From NCBI GenBank assembly GCA_963756975.1, contig CAVWPS010000002.1, positions 1,674,001 through 1,738,000 on the forward strand: 64,000 nt of DNA, written 5' to 3'. This document shows positions 37,492-46,890 of the stretch, one piece after another (position 1 is the stretch's first letter; each line of letters begins with the position of its first letter). A model generated the notes under the pieces. That model was not told the DNA's origin, searched no databases, and worked only from the letters and a program-made list of their open reading frames with translations. A program made the position numbers and the translations under genes. This DNA is from CAVRQM01 sp963756975. GTDB lineage: Bacteria; Pseudomonadota; Alphaproteobacteria; Acetobacterales; Acetobacteraceae.

Positions 37492-38714
37492 AGCGTCGAG
37501 GCGACGGCCGGCGACAGCGCGGGCGCTTTCGCGGCCGGATGGCCGGGGTTGCGGAACCGCAGCTCCCCGTCCGCCAGATCGGCCGCCGCGTCGTCGTCGA
37601 GCAGTTCGAGCCGGCTGGCGCAGGTGACCGCCACCACGCCGCGCGCCTCCGGCGTCGTGAGGAATTGCCGCGCCTCGCCTTCCAGGACCAGGCGGTCGCG
37701 CAGGAAGCGCCACTCGGCCCGGTCGGTGTCCTCGATCAGCAGCGCCAGGATGCCCGGCCGCGTGCCGGTCAGCCGCGTCGGCGCCAGCACGCCGAGGCGC
37801 TTTCGCACCGCGGCCGCGACCTCGTCCTGGCGGCCCGCGCGCGCCGCCATGACGAACACGCCGTTGCCGGCCGTCGTCACGGCGAGGTGCGCCTCATGGC
37901 CGAATTCCCGGCGCAGGCATGGCAACAGACCGAGTTCGTCCGCCTGGGCGGCCGCCAGCATCAACGGGTCGAGCCGCAGCACGACGGCCTCGTCCTGGTC
38001 GGCCCGCTGGCTGCGCGCCAGCATGCCGCGGATGCGCTCGTGCAGGACCGCCAGCGCGTCCGGGCGGCTCGCGCCCTCCTCGTCCACGCGGCACGGATCC
38101 TGCTCGCGCAGACCCTGGGGCAAGGTGATCTTCAGCAGATAACGGCCGGGGTGCGCCGCCAGCCAGGTCTGCAAGTCGGGGTCGATGCGATCGACCAGCC
38201 GGACCCACGCGCCTCGCGACAGGTCCCGGCCGTCCTCGGCGCTGACCGTGTCGCAGGCGATCTCGGCCTCGGTGCCATCGCGCGACAGCAGCAGGTCGAA
38301 CGGGGTTCCGTCCTCCCACCCGGCGAAGCGAACGTCGAAGCCGCGCGCCCGCTGCAGCCGCGCGGTCCGGAGCAGGTGAAACACCTCGGCGAACGTCCCC
38401 CCGCCGGTCAGGCCACGCCCGAACGCCGCGCGCAGGCCGAGCCGGCCGGTGCCGGACAGGGCGCCCCATACCCGCATGACGTCCGACGCGAAGGCCGCGA
38501 CCGCGCGATCGACCGGGGTGAGGTTCGCCGGGGCCGCGCGCCGAAAACGCTCGAGCGTCGCCTCGATCACGTGGCGCTGGGCCATCGCCCGGCCGATCCG
38601 CTGCCCGCAACCGGCTTCCCGGGCGAGGTCGCCCATCCGCGCCGCCCACCGTTTCCCGCCGATCAGGTCGACTAGGGCGGTTGCGTCGGATGCTGCTTGG
38701 AGCGCGAGGGTCAT
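37488..38714 (-). CDS. Conserved protein of unknown function
   Basis: Cytoplasmic protein of 408 aa with no membrane segment or motif that I recognise. The N-terminal 150 residues are helical (LARTCRC-like Cys in AREAGCGQRIGRAMAQRHVI, then RRAAPANLTPVDRAVAAFAS). The middle looks like a nuclease-type alpha/beta core: FDVRFAGWEDGTPFDLLLSR, GTEAEIACDTVSAEDGRDL and then RYLLKITLPQGL. The D...E-x-C pattern (FDLLLSRDGTEAEIACDTVS) is reminiscent of PD-(D/E)xK folds but not diagnostic. It is isolated between the hybrid kinase and aroC. Confidence 0.65.
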
Positions 38715-38778
38715 GATGGTCCAAATGTGGCATTAAGCGTCTCGGGCGTGGATCACAGCAACGTGATCCACGCCGATT

Positions 38779-39849
38779 TCAGCCGTTTTGAGCGCGATGC
38801 CGCAAGACGTGATCGGCCAGCACGCACGCCATCATGGCCTCCGCGACCGGCACCGCCCGGATGCCGACGCACGGGTCGTGACGGCCCCGTGTCGAGACTT
38901 CGACGGCGCGCCCTTCGACGTCGACGGAATCGCGCGGGGTCAGGATCGAGCTGGTGGGCTTGATGGCGATCCGCGCGACCAGCGGCTGCCCGGTCGAAAT
39001 GCCGCCCAGCACGCCGCCCGCATGGTTGGAGCCGAACACGATCCCGCCATCCTCGCCCGGCCGCATCTCGTCCGCGTTGTCCTCGCCGCTGAGGGCGGCG
39101 GCCGCGAACCCGTCGCCGATTTCGACCCCTTTGACGGCGTTGATCCCCATCAGTGCCGCCGCGAGGTCGGCGTCGAGCTTGGCGTAGATCGGGGCACCGA
39201 GGCCGGGCGGCACGCCGGTCGCGGTCACTTCGACGACCGCGCCGCACGAGCTGCCGGCTTTTCGGACGCCGGCCAGATAGTCTTCCCACGCGAGCGCCGC
39301 GACCGGGTCCGGGCAGAAGAACGGATTGGCGTCGATCGCCGCGTCGTCCCAGCGCGCCCGGTCGACGACGTGCGGCCCCATCTGCACGAGCGCCCCCCTG
39401 ATGCCGATGCGGCCGAGGACCAGCCGCGCGACCGCGCCGGCGGCGACCCGCATCGCGGTTTCACGCGCGGAGCTGCGGCCGCCGCCGCGCGGGTCGCGAA
39501 CCCCGTATTTCAGGTGGTAGGCGACGTCGGCATGGCCCGGGCGAAAGGTGTCGGCGATGTTGGCGTAGTCGCGGCTGCGCTGGTCGACGTTCTGGATTTC
39601 GAGCGCGATCGGCGTGCCGGTGGTCAGTCCCTGATAGGTGCCGGACAGGATGCGCACCTCGTCCGGCTCGGCACGCTGCGTGGTGAACTTCGACTGCCCG
39701 GGGCGGCGGCGGTCGAGGAACGGCTGGATGTCGGCTTCCGTGAGCGCCAGGCGTGGCGGACAGCCGTCGATCACGCAGCCGATCGCCGGCCCGTGGCTTT
39801 CGCCCCAGGTGGTGACCCGGAACAGGTGGCCGAAGCTGTTGTGGCTCAG
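38779..39849 (-). CDS. aroC: Chorismate synthase
   Basis: Last enzyme of the shikimate pathway, turning EPSP into chorismate with reduced FMN. It is 356 aa. Family marks: SFGHLFRVTTWGESHGPAIG, CVIDGCPPRLALTEADIQPF, RRPGQSKFTTQRAEPDEVRI, the GGGRSSARETAMRVAAGAVA block and RHDPCVGIRAVPVAEAMMAC. The N-terminus must begin (M)SHNSFGHL, but that codon is CTG (39849), overlapping the fabI stop as CTGA. There is no ATG, GTG or TTG that would preserve the family N-terminus. It is the second gene after fabI. Confidence 0.95.
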   Translation of the reverse strand: MSHNSFGHLFRVTTWGESHGPAIGCVIDGCPPRLALTEADIQPFLDRRRPGQSKFTTQRAEPDEVRILSGTYQGLTTGTPIALEIQNVDQRSRDYANIADTFRPGHADVAYHLKYGVRDPRGGGRSSARETAMRVAAGAVARLVLGRIGIRGALVQMGPHVVDRARWDDAAIDANPFFCPDPVAALAWEDYLAGVRKAGSSCGAVVEVTATGVPPGLGAPIYAKLDADLAAALMGINAVKGVEIGDGFAAAALSGEDNADEMRPGEDGGIVFGSNHAGGVLGGISTGQPLVARIAIKPTSSILTPRDSVDVEGRAVEVSTRGRHDPCVGIRAVPVAEAMMACVLADHVLRHRAQNG

Positions 39850-40688
39850 GAAACCGCCCCGATGTCGGGGGCCGACGGGTTCTTCATGCCGACGATGTGG
39901 TAGCCGCAATCGACGTGGTGGATTTCGCCGGTGACGCCGCTGCCGAGGTCGGACAGCAGATACAGCCCGGCACCGCCCACGTCTTCCAGCGTCACGTTGC
40001 GCTCCATCGGCGCGTTCAGCTGGTTCCAGCGCAGGATGTAGCGGAAATCCGCGATGCCGCTGGCGGCCAGCGTGCGGATCGGCCCGGCGCTGATCGCGTT
40101 GACCCGGATCCCCGATGCCCCGAGGTCGGCCGCCATGTAGCGCACCGACGCCTCGAGCGCCGCCTTGGCGATGCCCATGACGTTGTAGTGGGGCACGACC
40201 CGCTCGGCGCCCAGGTAGCTCAGCGTCAGCAGCGAGCCGCCGGGACGCATCATCGCGGCCGCGCGGACGGCGACGGCGGTGAACGAGAACGCCGAGATGT
40301 CCATCGCCTGCAGGAACGCCTCGCGCGGGGTGTCGATATACCGGCCGCGCAGGAACCGCTTGTCGGCGAACGAGACGGCGTGGACGAGGAAGTCGAGGCC
40401 GCCCCAGGCCCGCTGGATGTTGGCGAACGTCGCGTCCATGCTGGCGTCGTCGGTGACGTCGCACGCCTCGATCAGGGTTGCCCCGAGGCTCGCGGCGAGC
40501 GGCCGGACGCGCTTCTCGAGGCCTTCGCCCTGATAGGTGAACGCGAGTTCGGCACCCTGCGCGGCGCAGGCGGTCGCGATGCCCCAGGCAAGCGAGTGGT
40601 CGTTGGCGACCCCCATGATGAGGCCGCGGCGGCCGGCCATGAGTGTCCCGTGCGGGATCGTTTTCGGGGCGGGTTCGGCGTCGGGCAT
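39846..40688 (-). CDS. fabI: Enoyl-[acyl-carrier-protein] reductase (NADH), FabI
   Basis: Last reductive step of fatty-acid elongation; triclosan-type target. It is 280 aa. The SDR-like cofactor site is GLIMGVANDHSLAWGIATAC. The catalytic region is LLTLSYLGAERVVPHYNVMG with the YX6K pair completed in IAKAALEASVRYMA, and the C-terminal GYHIVGM motif is present (CGYHIVGMKNP). A second ATG lies 6 nt upstream. It diverges from pdxH across about 97 bp and overlaps aroC, an unusual partner. Confidence 0.95.
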   Translation of the reverse strand: MPDAEPAPKTIPHGTLMAGRRGLIMGVANDHSLAWGIATACAAQGAELAFTYQGEGLEKRVRPLAASLGATLIEACDVTDDASMDATFANIQRAWGGLDFLVHAVSFADKRFLRGRYIDTPREAFLQAMDISAFSFTAVAVRAAAMMRPGGSLLTLSYLGAERVVPHYNVMGIAKAALEASVRYMAADLGASGIRVNAISAGPIRTLAASGIADFRYILRWNQLNAPMERNVTLEDVGGAGLYLLSDLGSGVTGEIHHVDCGYHIVGMKNPSAPDIGAVS

Positions 40689-40785
40689 GAGCATCCTGTC
40701 GGGCGGCGCGTGAGGTGGGGTGGGCGTCGACGGCCCGTGTCCTAGATTACCCTTTGCACTCCGGGCAAGATATGGCCCGCATTTC

Positions 40786-41424
40786 ATGGAGCGTGCCCGC
40801 ATGTTCGACGAAGCAGGCCGCCCCGCGGCCCCGCCCGAAATCCGCCTCGACGACGACCCGTTCCGGCTGTTCGGGGTCTGGCTCGACGAGGCGAAGGAGA
40901 CCGAGCCGAACGATCCGAACGCCATGACGCTCGCGACCAGCACGCCGGGAGGCACGCCGTCCGCCCGGATCGTGTTGCTCAAAAGCCTCGATGAGCGAGG
41001 GTTTACATTTTACACCAACACGACCAGCCGGAAAGGCGACGAGCTTGCGGCCGATCCCAGGGCCGCGCTGCTGTTCCACTGGAAGACGCGGCGGCGGCAG
41101 GTGCGGGTCGAGGGCACGGTCGAGGCGGTGACGCCGGCCGAGGCCGATGCCTATTTCGCCTCGCGCGCCCGCATCTCGCGGCTCGGCGCGGTCGCCTCCG
41201 ACCAGTCGCGCGTGCTGCCGGATCGTAAAATTCTTGAGGATCGGGTTCGTGCCGCCGACGCGAAATACCCGGGCGACACCGTGCCGCGGCCAAATCACTG
41301 GTCGGGATACCGCGTCGTGCCCGCGCTGCTGGAATTCTGGCAGGACATGCCGTTCCGCCTGCACGATAGGACGGTCTTTCAGCGCGACGAACGCGGCTGG
41401 TCGGCGCACAAACTATACCCGTAA
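40786..41424 (+). CDS. pdxH: Pyridoxamine 5'-phosphate oxidase
   Basis: FMN enzyme that makes pyridoxal 5'-phosphate. It is 212 aa. FMN and substrate regions are visible as NAMTLATSTPGGTPSARIVL, FTFYTNTTSRKGDELAADPR, ALLFHWKTRRRQVRVEGTVE, SDQSRVLPDRKILEDRV and the terminal EFWQDMPFRLHDRTVF with RDERGW. ATG 40786 or ATG 40801 could be the start; the family core begins after both. It is divergent from fabI and the first gene of a plus-strand run with usp and pirin. Confidence 0.95.
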   Translation: MERARMFDEAGRPAAPPEIRLDDDPFRLFGVWLDEAKETEPNDPNAMTLATSTPGGTPSARIVLLKSLDERGFTFYTNTTSRKGDELAADPRAALLFHWKTRRRQVRVEGTVEAVTPAEADAYFASRARISRLGAVASDQSRVLPDRKILEDRVRAADAKYPGDTVPRPNHWSGYRVVPALLEFWQDMPFRLHDRTVFQRDERGWSAHKLYP

Positions 41425-41443
41425 CTCGGCGAAGGAGGACGGC

Positions 41444-42310
41444 ATGGCGCTGCGCAAACTGATGCTACCGCTGACCGGAACCGAGGCGGGATCGGCCGCC
41501 CTCGCGACCGCCTGGACGGTGGCCGAGGCGTTCCGGGCGCACCTGCAGGTGCTGCACGTGCGGATCGACAGCCGCGACGTGGCGCCGCTGGCCGGCGAGG
41601 GTCTGTCGGGCGCGATGATCGAGGACATGATGACCGCGTCGGAGAACCAGAGCGCGCAGCGGGCGGACGCGCTGCGGTCGAGCTTCGACCAGTTCGTGCG
41701 CGCCCACGCGATCCCGCTCGAACGCGCGCATCACGAGGGCGACCATGCCTCGGCGAGCTTCCTCGCGGTCACCGGGCGGGAGGAGGACATGGTGGCGCAG
41801 CTCGCCCGGCTGGCCGACCTGACCGTGGTGCCGCACCCGGAGACGGACGAGGACGTGTCGTCGTCGGACGCGCTGCACGCGGTGCTGTTCGACAGCGGGC
41901 GGCCGGTGATGGTGGCGTCGCGCCGCCCGGCACCGACGGTGGGCCGGCGCATCTGCGTCGCCTGGAACGGCACGGCGGAAGGCAGCGCCGCCGTGACGTC
42001 GGCGATGCCGTGGCTGCAATCGGCGGATGCGGTGCGAATCTTGCGCTCGGACGAATACCACCGTCGCGGCCCGCGCGCCGATGCGTTGCACGATTACCTC
42101 GCGCTGCACGGCGTCGACACCGAGATCGCGACGTTCCGCTCGGTCGACCGCGAGGTCGGGGCCGGGCTGCTGCAGGCGGCCAAGGAGTTCGAGGCCGATT
42201 TGCTGGTGATGGGGGCGTATTCCACCTCGCGCATCCGGCAGCTGATCCTGGGCGGCGTCACCCGATACGTGTTGGAGCATGCCCATCTGCCGGTGTTGAT
42301 GAACCGATGA
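41444..42310 (+). CDS. Universal stress protein, tandem domain
   Basis: Protein of 288 aa with two UspA-like domains in tandem. The first (RKLMLPLTGTEAGSAALATA) is diverged and lacks a clear ATP motif. The second (RRICVAWNGTAEGSAAVTSA) ends with a good ATP-binding motif, LLVMGAYSTSRIRQLILGGV followed by TRYVLEHAHLPVLM. A strong GGAGG ribosome site precedes ATG 41444. The stop overlaps the pirin start as ATGA. The role is probably general stress tolerance; no partner is evident. Confidence 0.9.
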   Translation: MALRKLMLPLTGTEAGSAALATAWTVAEAFRAHLQVLHVRIDSRDVAPLAGEGLSGAMIEDMMTASENQSAQRADALRSSFDQFVRAHAIPLERAHHEGDHASASFLAVTGREEDMVAQLARLADLTVVPHPETDEDVSSSDALHAVLFDSGRPVMVASRRPAPTVGRRICVAWNGTAEGSAAVTSAMPWLQSADAVRILRSDEYHRRGPRADALHDYLALHGVDTEIATFRSVDREVGAGLLQAAKEFEADLLVMGAYSTSRIRQLILGGVTRYVLEHAHLPVLMNR

Positions 42311-43005
42311 TCGATGTCAGGCCGTTCGCCAGCCTCGGCGGTTTCAGGAACGCGTGGCTGCACGCGCGCCACCATTTCAGCTTCGGCGGCTACCACGACC
42401 CGAAGCGGATGGGCGTCGGCGCGCTGCGCGTCTGGAACGACGACCAGATCGCGGCCGGGCAGGGGTTCGACCCCCATCCGCACCGCGACATGGAGATCGT
42501 GACCTTCGTCCGCGCGGGCGCGATCACGCACAAGGATAGTCTCGGCAACTCCGGCCGGACCGAGGCGGGCGACATTCAGGTCATGCACGCCGGCACCGGG
42601 GTGACGCACGCCGAGTACAACCTCGAGCCGGTCGAGACGCGGATCTTCCAGATCTGGATTCTACCCGGCAAACGCGGCGTCGCTCCCGGCTGGGGGACGC
42701 GAACGTTCCCCGATGCCGACGGCCGGCTGGTCCCGATGGCGGACGGACGCGTGTCGGCGGATGGTTCGGCGCTGCCATTGAATTCCGACGCGGCCGTGCT
42801 GGCGGGGACGCTGAGGGCGGGCGAGACGGTGCGGCACACGCTCGGTGCCGGCCGGGCCGCCTATCTTGTCCCCGCGACCGGGTCGGTGACGGTGAACGGC
42901 ATCGCGGCGGCGACTCGCGACGGTGTCGCGATCACGGACGAGACGACGATCGACATCACGGCGACCGAGGACACGCAGATCGTGCTCGTCGACGTGCTCG
43001 CCTGA
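42307..43005 (+). CDS. Pirin-family bicupin protein
   Basis: Pirin family protein of 232 aa, a bicupin with a metal site in the N-terminal domain. Ligands fit H57 and H59 in GFDPHPHRDMEIVTFV, and H101 and E103 in MHAGTGVTHAEYN. Some pirins have quercetinase activity; others bind regulators or pyruvate dehydrogenase. It overlaps usp by ATGA and is followed at once by an MFS transporter whose start is unclear. Confidence 0.92.
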   Translation: MIDVRPFASLGGFRNAWLHARHHFSFGGYHDPKRMGVGALRVWNDDQIAAGQGFDPHPHRDMEIVTFVRAGAITHKDSLGNSGRTEAGDIQVMHAGTGVTHAEYNLEPVETRIFQIWILPGKRGVAPGWGTRTFPDADGRLVPMADGRVSADGSALPLNSDAAVLAGTLRAGETVRHTLGAGRAAYLVPATGSVTVNGIAAATRDGVAITDETTIDITATEDTQIVLVDVLA

Positions 43006-43047
43006 GCGAGGTCGGCCTGGCGGCCGGCGGCGGACGAGGCTCCCGGC

Positions 43048-44223
43048 CTGTCGCGCGCGATCTCGTTCCTGCTCGCCGCCGGCTGCGGGCTGATCGTCGC
43101 CAATTTGTACTACGCGCAGCCGCTGGCCGGACCCATCGCGGCCGAGCTCGGGCTGCGGCCGGACCGCGCCGGGCTGATCGTGACGCTGAGCCAGGTCGGC
43201 TACCTGTTCGGCCTGCTGCTGATCGTGCCGCTCGGCGACATGCTGGAGAACCGGCGGCTGATCTCGGGCCTGCTCGGCCTGACCGCGATCGCCCTCGGGG
43301 TCGTGGCGTTCTCGACCACGCCGCCGGTTTTTCTGGCCGCCGCCCTGGTGGTCGGGCTGCTGTCGGTCGCGGCCCAGCTGCTGGTCCCGCTGGCAGCCCA
43401 TCTGTCGCCGGCGGCCACACGCGGACAGGCGGTCGGGACGGTGATGAGCGGGCTTCAGCTCGGCATCATGCTCGCACGGCCGGCGTCGAGCCTGATCGCC
43501 GGCATGTCGTCGTGGCACGTGGTGTTCTGGCTGTCCGCGATCACGACAGCGTCGCTCGCGGTCGTGTTTTCGCGGGCACTGCCGGTGCGGCGTCCGGTGG
43601 TCGGGCCCAGCTACGGCGCGCTGATCGCCTCGATGGGGCGGCTTCTGGTGACGACGCCGGTGCTGGTCCGGCGCGCGCTGTATCACGCGACCCTGTTCGG
43701 GGCGTTCAGCCTGTTCTGGACGACGGTGCCGCTGTGGCTCGCCTCGCCCGAATACGGCATGGGGCAGGTCGGCATCGCGCTGTTCGCGCTGGCGGGCGTC
43801 GCCGGCGCGATCTCGGCGCCGATCGCCGGACGCCTCGCCGACCGAGGCTACACCAGGCCCGCGACCCTGATCGCGATGCTGACGGTCGCGGCGGGTTTCT
43901 TGATCGCGCGCGCCGGCCTGCATCCGGTCAGCCGGCCGGTCGGGATCGGGTTGCTGGTCGCCGCCGCGATCACCATCGATTTCGGCGTCTCGGCCAATCT
44001 GGTGGTCGGCCAGCGCGCGGTGTTCGCGTTGCGGGCCGACATCAGGAGCCGGCTGAACGGGCTGTATATCGCAATCTTCTTCGGCGGCGGCGCGGCCGGA
44101 TCGGCGGTCGGCGGCTGGGTCTACGCCCATCACGGCTGGTCGGGTGTGACGTGGCTCGGCGCCGTCCTGCCGCTGCCGCCGCTGCTCTACGCCTTGACGG
44201 AGCGGCGCGCCGCCCGCTTGTGA
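43048..44223 (+). CDS. MFS transporter; start codon uncertain
   Basis: Major-facilitator membrane transporter with 12 helices, of the family with opening GCGLIVANLYYAQPLAGPIA and loop LGDMLENRRLISGLLGLTAI, close to uncharacterised drug/metabolite exporters. The only ordinary in-frame start, TTG 43105, would cut off most of helix 1, yet the frame is open back to the pirin stop without ATG, GTG or TTG. A CTG at 43048 is given here. Alternatively, CTG at 43002 overlaps the pirin stop (CTGA) and would read (M)SEVG..., joining this frame if one base near 43018 were removed. Confidence 0.82.
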   Translation: MSRAISFLLAAGCGLIVANLYYAQPLAGPIAAELGLRPDRAGLIVTLSQVGYLFGLLLIVPLGDMLENRRLISGLLGLTAIALGVVAFSTTPPVFLAAALVVGLLSVAAQLLVPLAAHLSPAATRGQAVGTVMSGLQLGIMLARPASSLIAGMSSWHVVFWLSAITTASLAVVFSRALPVRRPVVGPSYGALIASMGRLLVTTPVLVRRALYHATLFGAFSLFWTTVPLWLASPEYGMGQVGIALFALAGVAGAISAPIAGRLADRGYTRPATLIAMLTVAAGFLIARAGLHPVSRPVGIGLLVAAAITIDFGVSANLVVGQRAVFALRADIRSRLNGLYIAIFFGGGAAGSAVGGWVYAHHGWSGVTWLGAVLPLPPLLYALTERRAARL

Positions 44224-44228
44224 CGGGG

Positions 44229-45833
44229 ATGCTGCGCCTGACCGAACTCCGCCTCCCGCTCGATCACGGTTCCGACGCGCTGTCCGAAGCGGCGGCGGCG
44301 CGGCTCGGTGTGGCCGTCCGCGATTGCACCGTTTTTCGTCGCGGTTTCGACGCGCGCCGTCGCGGCGGTGTCGTGCTGGTCTACACCGCCGACGTCTCCG
44401 TCGACGACGAGGCGGCGGTGTTGGCGCGCCACGCGGGCGATGCGCGGATCGGGCCACGGCCGATCGACGGCTACGAGGTGCCGCGTCCCTCACGCATGCC
44501 GAACGCGCGTCCGGTGGTCGTCGGCGCCGGTCCGTGCGGATTGTTCGCCGCGCTGCTGCTGGCGAAGATGGGTCTGCGGCCGATCGTGATCGAGCGCGGC
44601 CGGGTGGTGCGGGAGCGGACCAAGGACACTTGGGGCCTATGGCGGCGCGGCGTGCTCGACCCGGAAAGCAACGTCCAGTTCGGCGAGGGCGGGGCCGGCA
44701 CGTTCTCCGACGGCAAGCTGTATAGCGGCATCGGCGACCCCGGCCATCGCGGCCGGTTCGTGCTGGAGGCGTTCGTCGAGGCCGGCGCGCCGCCCGAAAT
44801 CCTGTGGGTCAGCAAGCCGCATATCGGCACGTTCCGGCTGGTCGGCGTGGTCGAGGCGATGCGGGCCACCATCGAGCGTCTCGGCGGCGAGTACCGGTTC
44901 GAGACCCGGGTCGAGGATCTGCTCGTCTCCGCGGACGGCGCGCGACTGCAAGGCTTGCTTCTGTCGGACGGCACCGAACTCGCGGCGGAGCATGTGGTGC
45001 TGGCGACCGGGCACTCGGCGCGATCGACATTGCGGATGCTGCACCGGCGCGGCGTGCGTCTGGACGCCAAGCCGTTCTCGGTCGGCGTGCGGATCGAGCA
45101 TCCGCAGGGGCTGATCGACCGCGCCCGGTTCGGCGCGCAGGCCGGCCACCAGACGCTGGGGGCGGCGGACTACAAGCTGGTGCACCACGCGAAAAACGGG
45201 CGCAGCGCCTACTCGTTCTGCATGTGCCCGGGCGGCACCGTGGTCGCCGCGACGTCCGAGCCGGGGCGGGTCGTGACCAACGGCATGAGCCAGTATTCCC
45301 GCAACGAGCGGAACGCGAACGCCGGGATCGTCGTGGGTGTCGAACCGCGCGATTTCGCGGACGACCCGGACTGGCCGGGGCCGCTCGCCGGCATCGGCCT
45401 GCAACGGACGCTGGAAGCGGCGGCGTTCGTCGCCGGCGGGCGCACGTACGCGGCACCGGCGCAAACGGTTGGTGATTTCCTGGCGGGCCGCGCGTCGGCA
45501 TCGCTCGGCGACATCGTGCCGTCGTACCGGCCGGGGGTGACGCCGACCGATCTGGCCGACTGCCTGCCGGCGTTCGTGGTGGACACCATCCGGGAGGCGC
45601 TGCCGGTGTTCGGCCGCCGCATCGCCGGCTTCGACACGGCCGACGCGGTGATGACCGGGGTCGAGACCCGGACGTCCTGCCCGGTGCGGATCACGCGCGG
45701 GCCGGACGGGCAGAGCATGTCGATGCGGGGGCTGTTCCCGGCCGGCGAGGGTGCGGGCTATGCCGGCGGCATCTTGTCGGCGGGTGTGGACGGGTTGCGA
45801 GCCGCCGAAGCGGTGGCGGCCGCGCTTAGCTAG
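44229..45833 (+). CDS. FAD-dependent oxidoreductase (COG2509 family)
   Basis: Cytoplasmic flavoprotein of 534 aa. An N-terminal domain of about 95 residues (TVFRRGFDARRRGGVVLVYT) precedes the FAD site ARPVVVGAGPCGLFAALLLA. Later come the family blocks SNVQFGEGGAGTFSDGKLYS, VVLATGHSARSTLRMLHRRG, SFCMCPGGTVVAATSEPGRV and the C-terminal GLFPAGEGAGYAGGILSAGV. This is the widespread uncharacterised FAD-dependent dehydrogenase group resembling GidA/Rossmann reductases. It starts 5 nt after the MFS gene and ends overlapping the convergent Uma2 gene. Confidence 0.88.
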   Translation: MLRLTELRLPLDHGSDALSEAAAARLGVAVRDCTVFRRGFDARRRGGVVLVYTADVSVDDEAAVLARHAGDARIGPRPIDGYEVPRPSRMPNARPVVVGAGPCGLFAALLLAKMGLRPIVIERGRVVRERTKDTWGLWRRGVLDPESNVQFGEGGAGTFSDGKLYSGIGDPGHRGRFVLEAFVEAGAPPEILWVSKPHIGTFRLVGVVEAMRATIERLGGEYRFETRVEDLLVSADGARLQGLLLSDGTELAAEHVVLATGHSARSTLRMLHRRGVRLDAKPFSVGVRIEHPQGLIDRARFGAQAGHQTLGAADYKLVHHAKNGRSAYSFCMCPGGTVVAATSEPGRVVTNGMSQYSRNERNANAGIVVGVEPRDFADDPDWPGPLAGIGLQRTLEAAAFVAGGRTYAAPAQTVGDFLAGRASASLGDIVPSYRPGVTPTDLADCLPAFVVDTIREALPVFGRRIAGFDTADAVMTGVETRTSCPVRITRGPDGQSMSMRGLFPAGEGAGYAGGILSAGVDGLRAAEAVAAALS

Positions 45834-46407
45834 TGGCTTCGCTGGCGCGCTCGGGCAGTCCGAGAACAAGGCCGGCATAGAGAGAGTCCAAAGGGATCTC
45901 GATGCCGATCTCCGGCATCCTCAGGACACCGTCGCTTCGTACAATCTCCGAGAGCCAGTGTTCTCCCCCACGGGAGAAGACGACCGCACCAGCGTGTGTT
46001 TGCTGTAGAACCACGTAGCGGACAACCGAGGGTGTCGCCCGGTACTCCTGGTTTTTCACGACTAGATCGTCATTGATCGACCGCTCGCTGATAATCTCAA
46101 AAATCACCACCGGTTCGGTCACTACCGTGGACCGCTCGTCAACGGGTGAGCAGACGACAAACGCGTCAGGATATCTGATGCGACCGTCGACCTCGACCTT
46201 CAGTTCACTACCGTGTGCTCGGCAGGACGATCCTCGCAACAGGCTTTTCAGCACAAATATTAGATTGCCCTGGATCGTCGAATGAGCGGCTGTGCCGCCA
46301 GCCATTGCGACAGGCTGGAGACCGTCAAACTCGAAGCGCTCGAGTTGATCATTCTCCCAGGCCAGAAACTCGTCTAACGTCAACTGTCGTTGTAGCGCGA
46401 TGCCCAT
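45826..46407 (-). CDS. Uma2 family putative endonuclease (DUF820)
   Basis: Protein of 193 aa with a PD-(D/E)xK nuclease fold as in Uma2 proteins. Visible elements: LTLDEFLAWENDQLERFEFD, GTAAHSTIQGNLIFVLKSLL, the Asp in RIRYPDAFVVCSP, Glu in VVIFEIISERSINDDLVVKN with the Lys, and YVVLQQTHAGAVVFSR. Its base composition is noticeably less G+C-rich than neighbouring genes, and such genes move frequently. ATG 46407 gives the usual start; one further upstream is in frame. The stop overlaps the FAD gene end by 8 nt. Confidence 0.85.
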   Translation of the reverse strand: MGIALQRQLTLDEFLAWENDQLERFEFDGLQPVAMAGGTAAHSTIQGNLIFVLKSLLRGSSCRAHGSELKVEVDGRIRYPDAFVVCSPVDERSTVVTEPVVIFEIISERSINDDLVVKNQEYRATPSVVRYVVLQQTHAGAVVFSRGGEHWLSEIVRSDGVLRMPEIGIEIPLDSLYAGLVLGLPERASEATS

Positions 46408-46437
46408 CGAAACATCGTAGCACAATGGAACGACGTC

Positions 46438-46662
46438 TCAGCTTTTCGTCTTCGGATCGTGGCTGTGGTGCTTGTCCCGCTCGCCGCCGCCGCCCGAGAC
46501 GTGGCTGTCGCGGCCGGAGGTCGGCGCGTCGGGTTCCGGGGCCGCGTTCGGCTTGCCGCCGCTGGCGCGGTCGCCGTGGCCGCCATGCTTTTCGGCCGTC
46601 TCCTGGCTGCTGCCCGGGCCGCCGTGGCTGCGGTCGGCTGCGGGCGTCTTTTCGCCGGCCAT
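46438..46662 (-). CDS. Small hydrophilic, disordered protein
   Basis: 74 residues, rich in Gly, His, Ser, Lys and Asp (RSHGGPGSSQETAEKHGGHG, SGRDSHVSGGGGERDKHHSH). No signal peptide, no hydrophobic core and no Cys; it is predicted to be fully disordered. It starts two bases after the stop of another small hydrophilic gene. The pair is probably co-transcribed. The composition recalls desiccation- or stress-related hydrophilins, but nothing here proves that. Confidence 0.5.
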   Translation of the reverse strand: MAGEKTPAADRSHGGPGSSQETAEKHGGHGDRASGGKPNAAPEPDAPTSGRDSHVSGGGGERDKHHSHDPKTKS

Positions 46663-46664
46663 CG

Positions 46665-46844
46665 TCAGCGATCCCCGGCGTGGTTCTTGATCGTCGTGTT
46701 CTGCTCGACGTTCGCGTGGTCGCCCTGCTCGTGGGTGTTCGCGTCGGGCTTGCGGTGCGTCGCCTCGTGCTCGGGCGACGGCTTCGGGCCTTCGCCGTGA
46801 TGCGGACGGGCGGCGGGCGGCACCGGGGGCAGATGGGCTGTCAT
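46665..46844 (-). CDS. Small hydrophilic protein, 59 aa
   Basis: An ATG-to-TGA frame of 59 codons, on the minus strand, encodes a Pro/His-rich opening (MTAHLPPVPPAARPHHGEGP) then KPSPEHEATHRKPDANTHEQ and a tail with NTTIKNHAGDR. It is hydrophilic and predicted to be disordered. A GAGGAG ribosome site lies 8-13 nt upstream of the ATG. It is tightly followed by the 74-residue hydrophilic gene, and the two share composition bias. Confidence 0.5.
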   Translation of the reverse strand: MTAHLPPVPPAARPHHGEGPKPSPEHEATHRKPDANTHEQGDHANVEQNTTIKNHAGDR

Positions 46845-46890
46845 GGTTCGGTTCTCCTCGGCACAGGAACGCCGGCAGCCGAACGGAGTT

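Noticed and set aside
43105..44223. TTG at 43105 as the MFS start
   Set aside because: It would begin in the middle of the first transmembrane helix; the conserved helix residues upstream are in frame.
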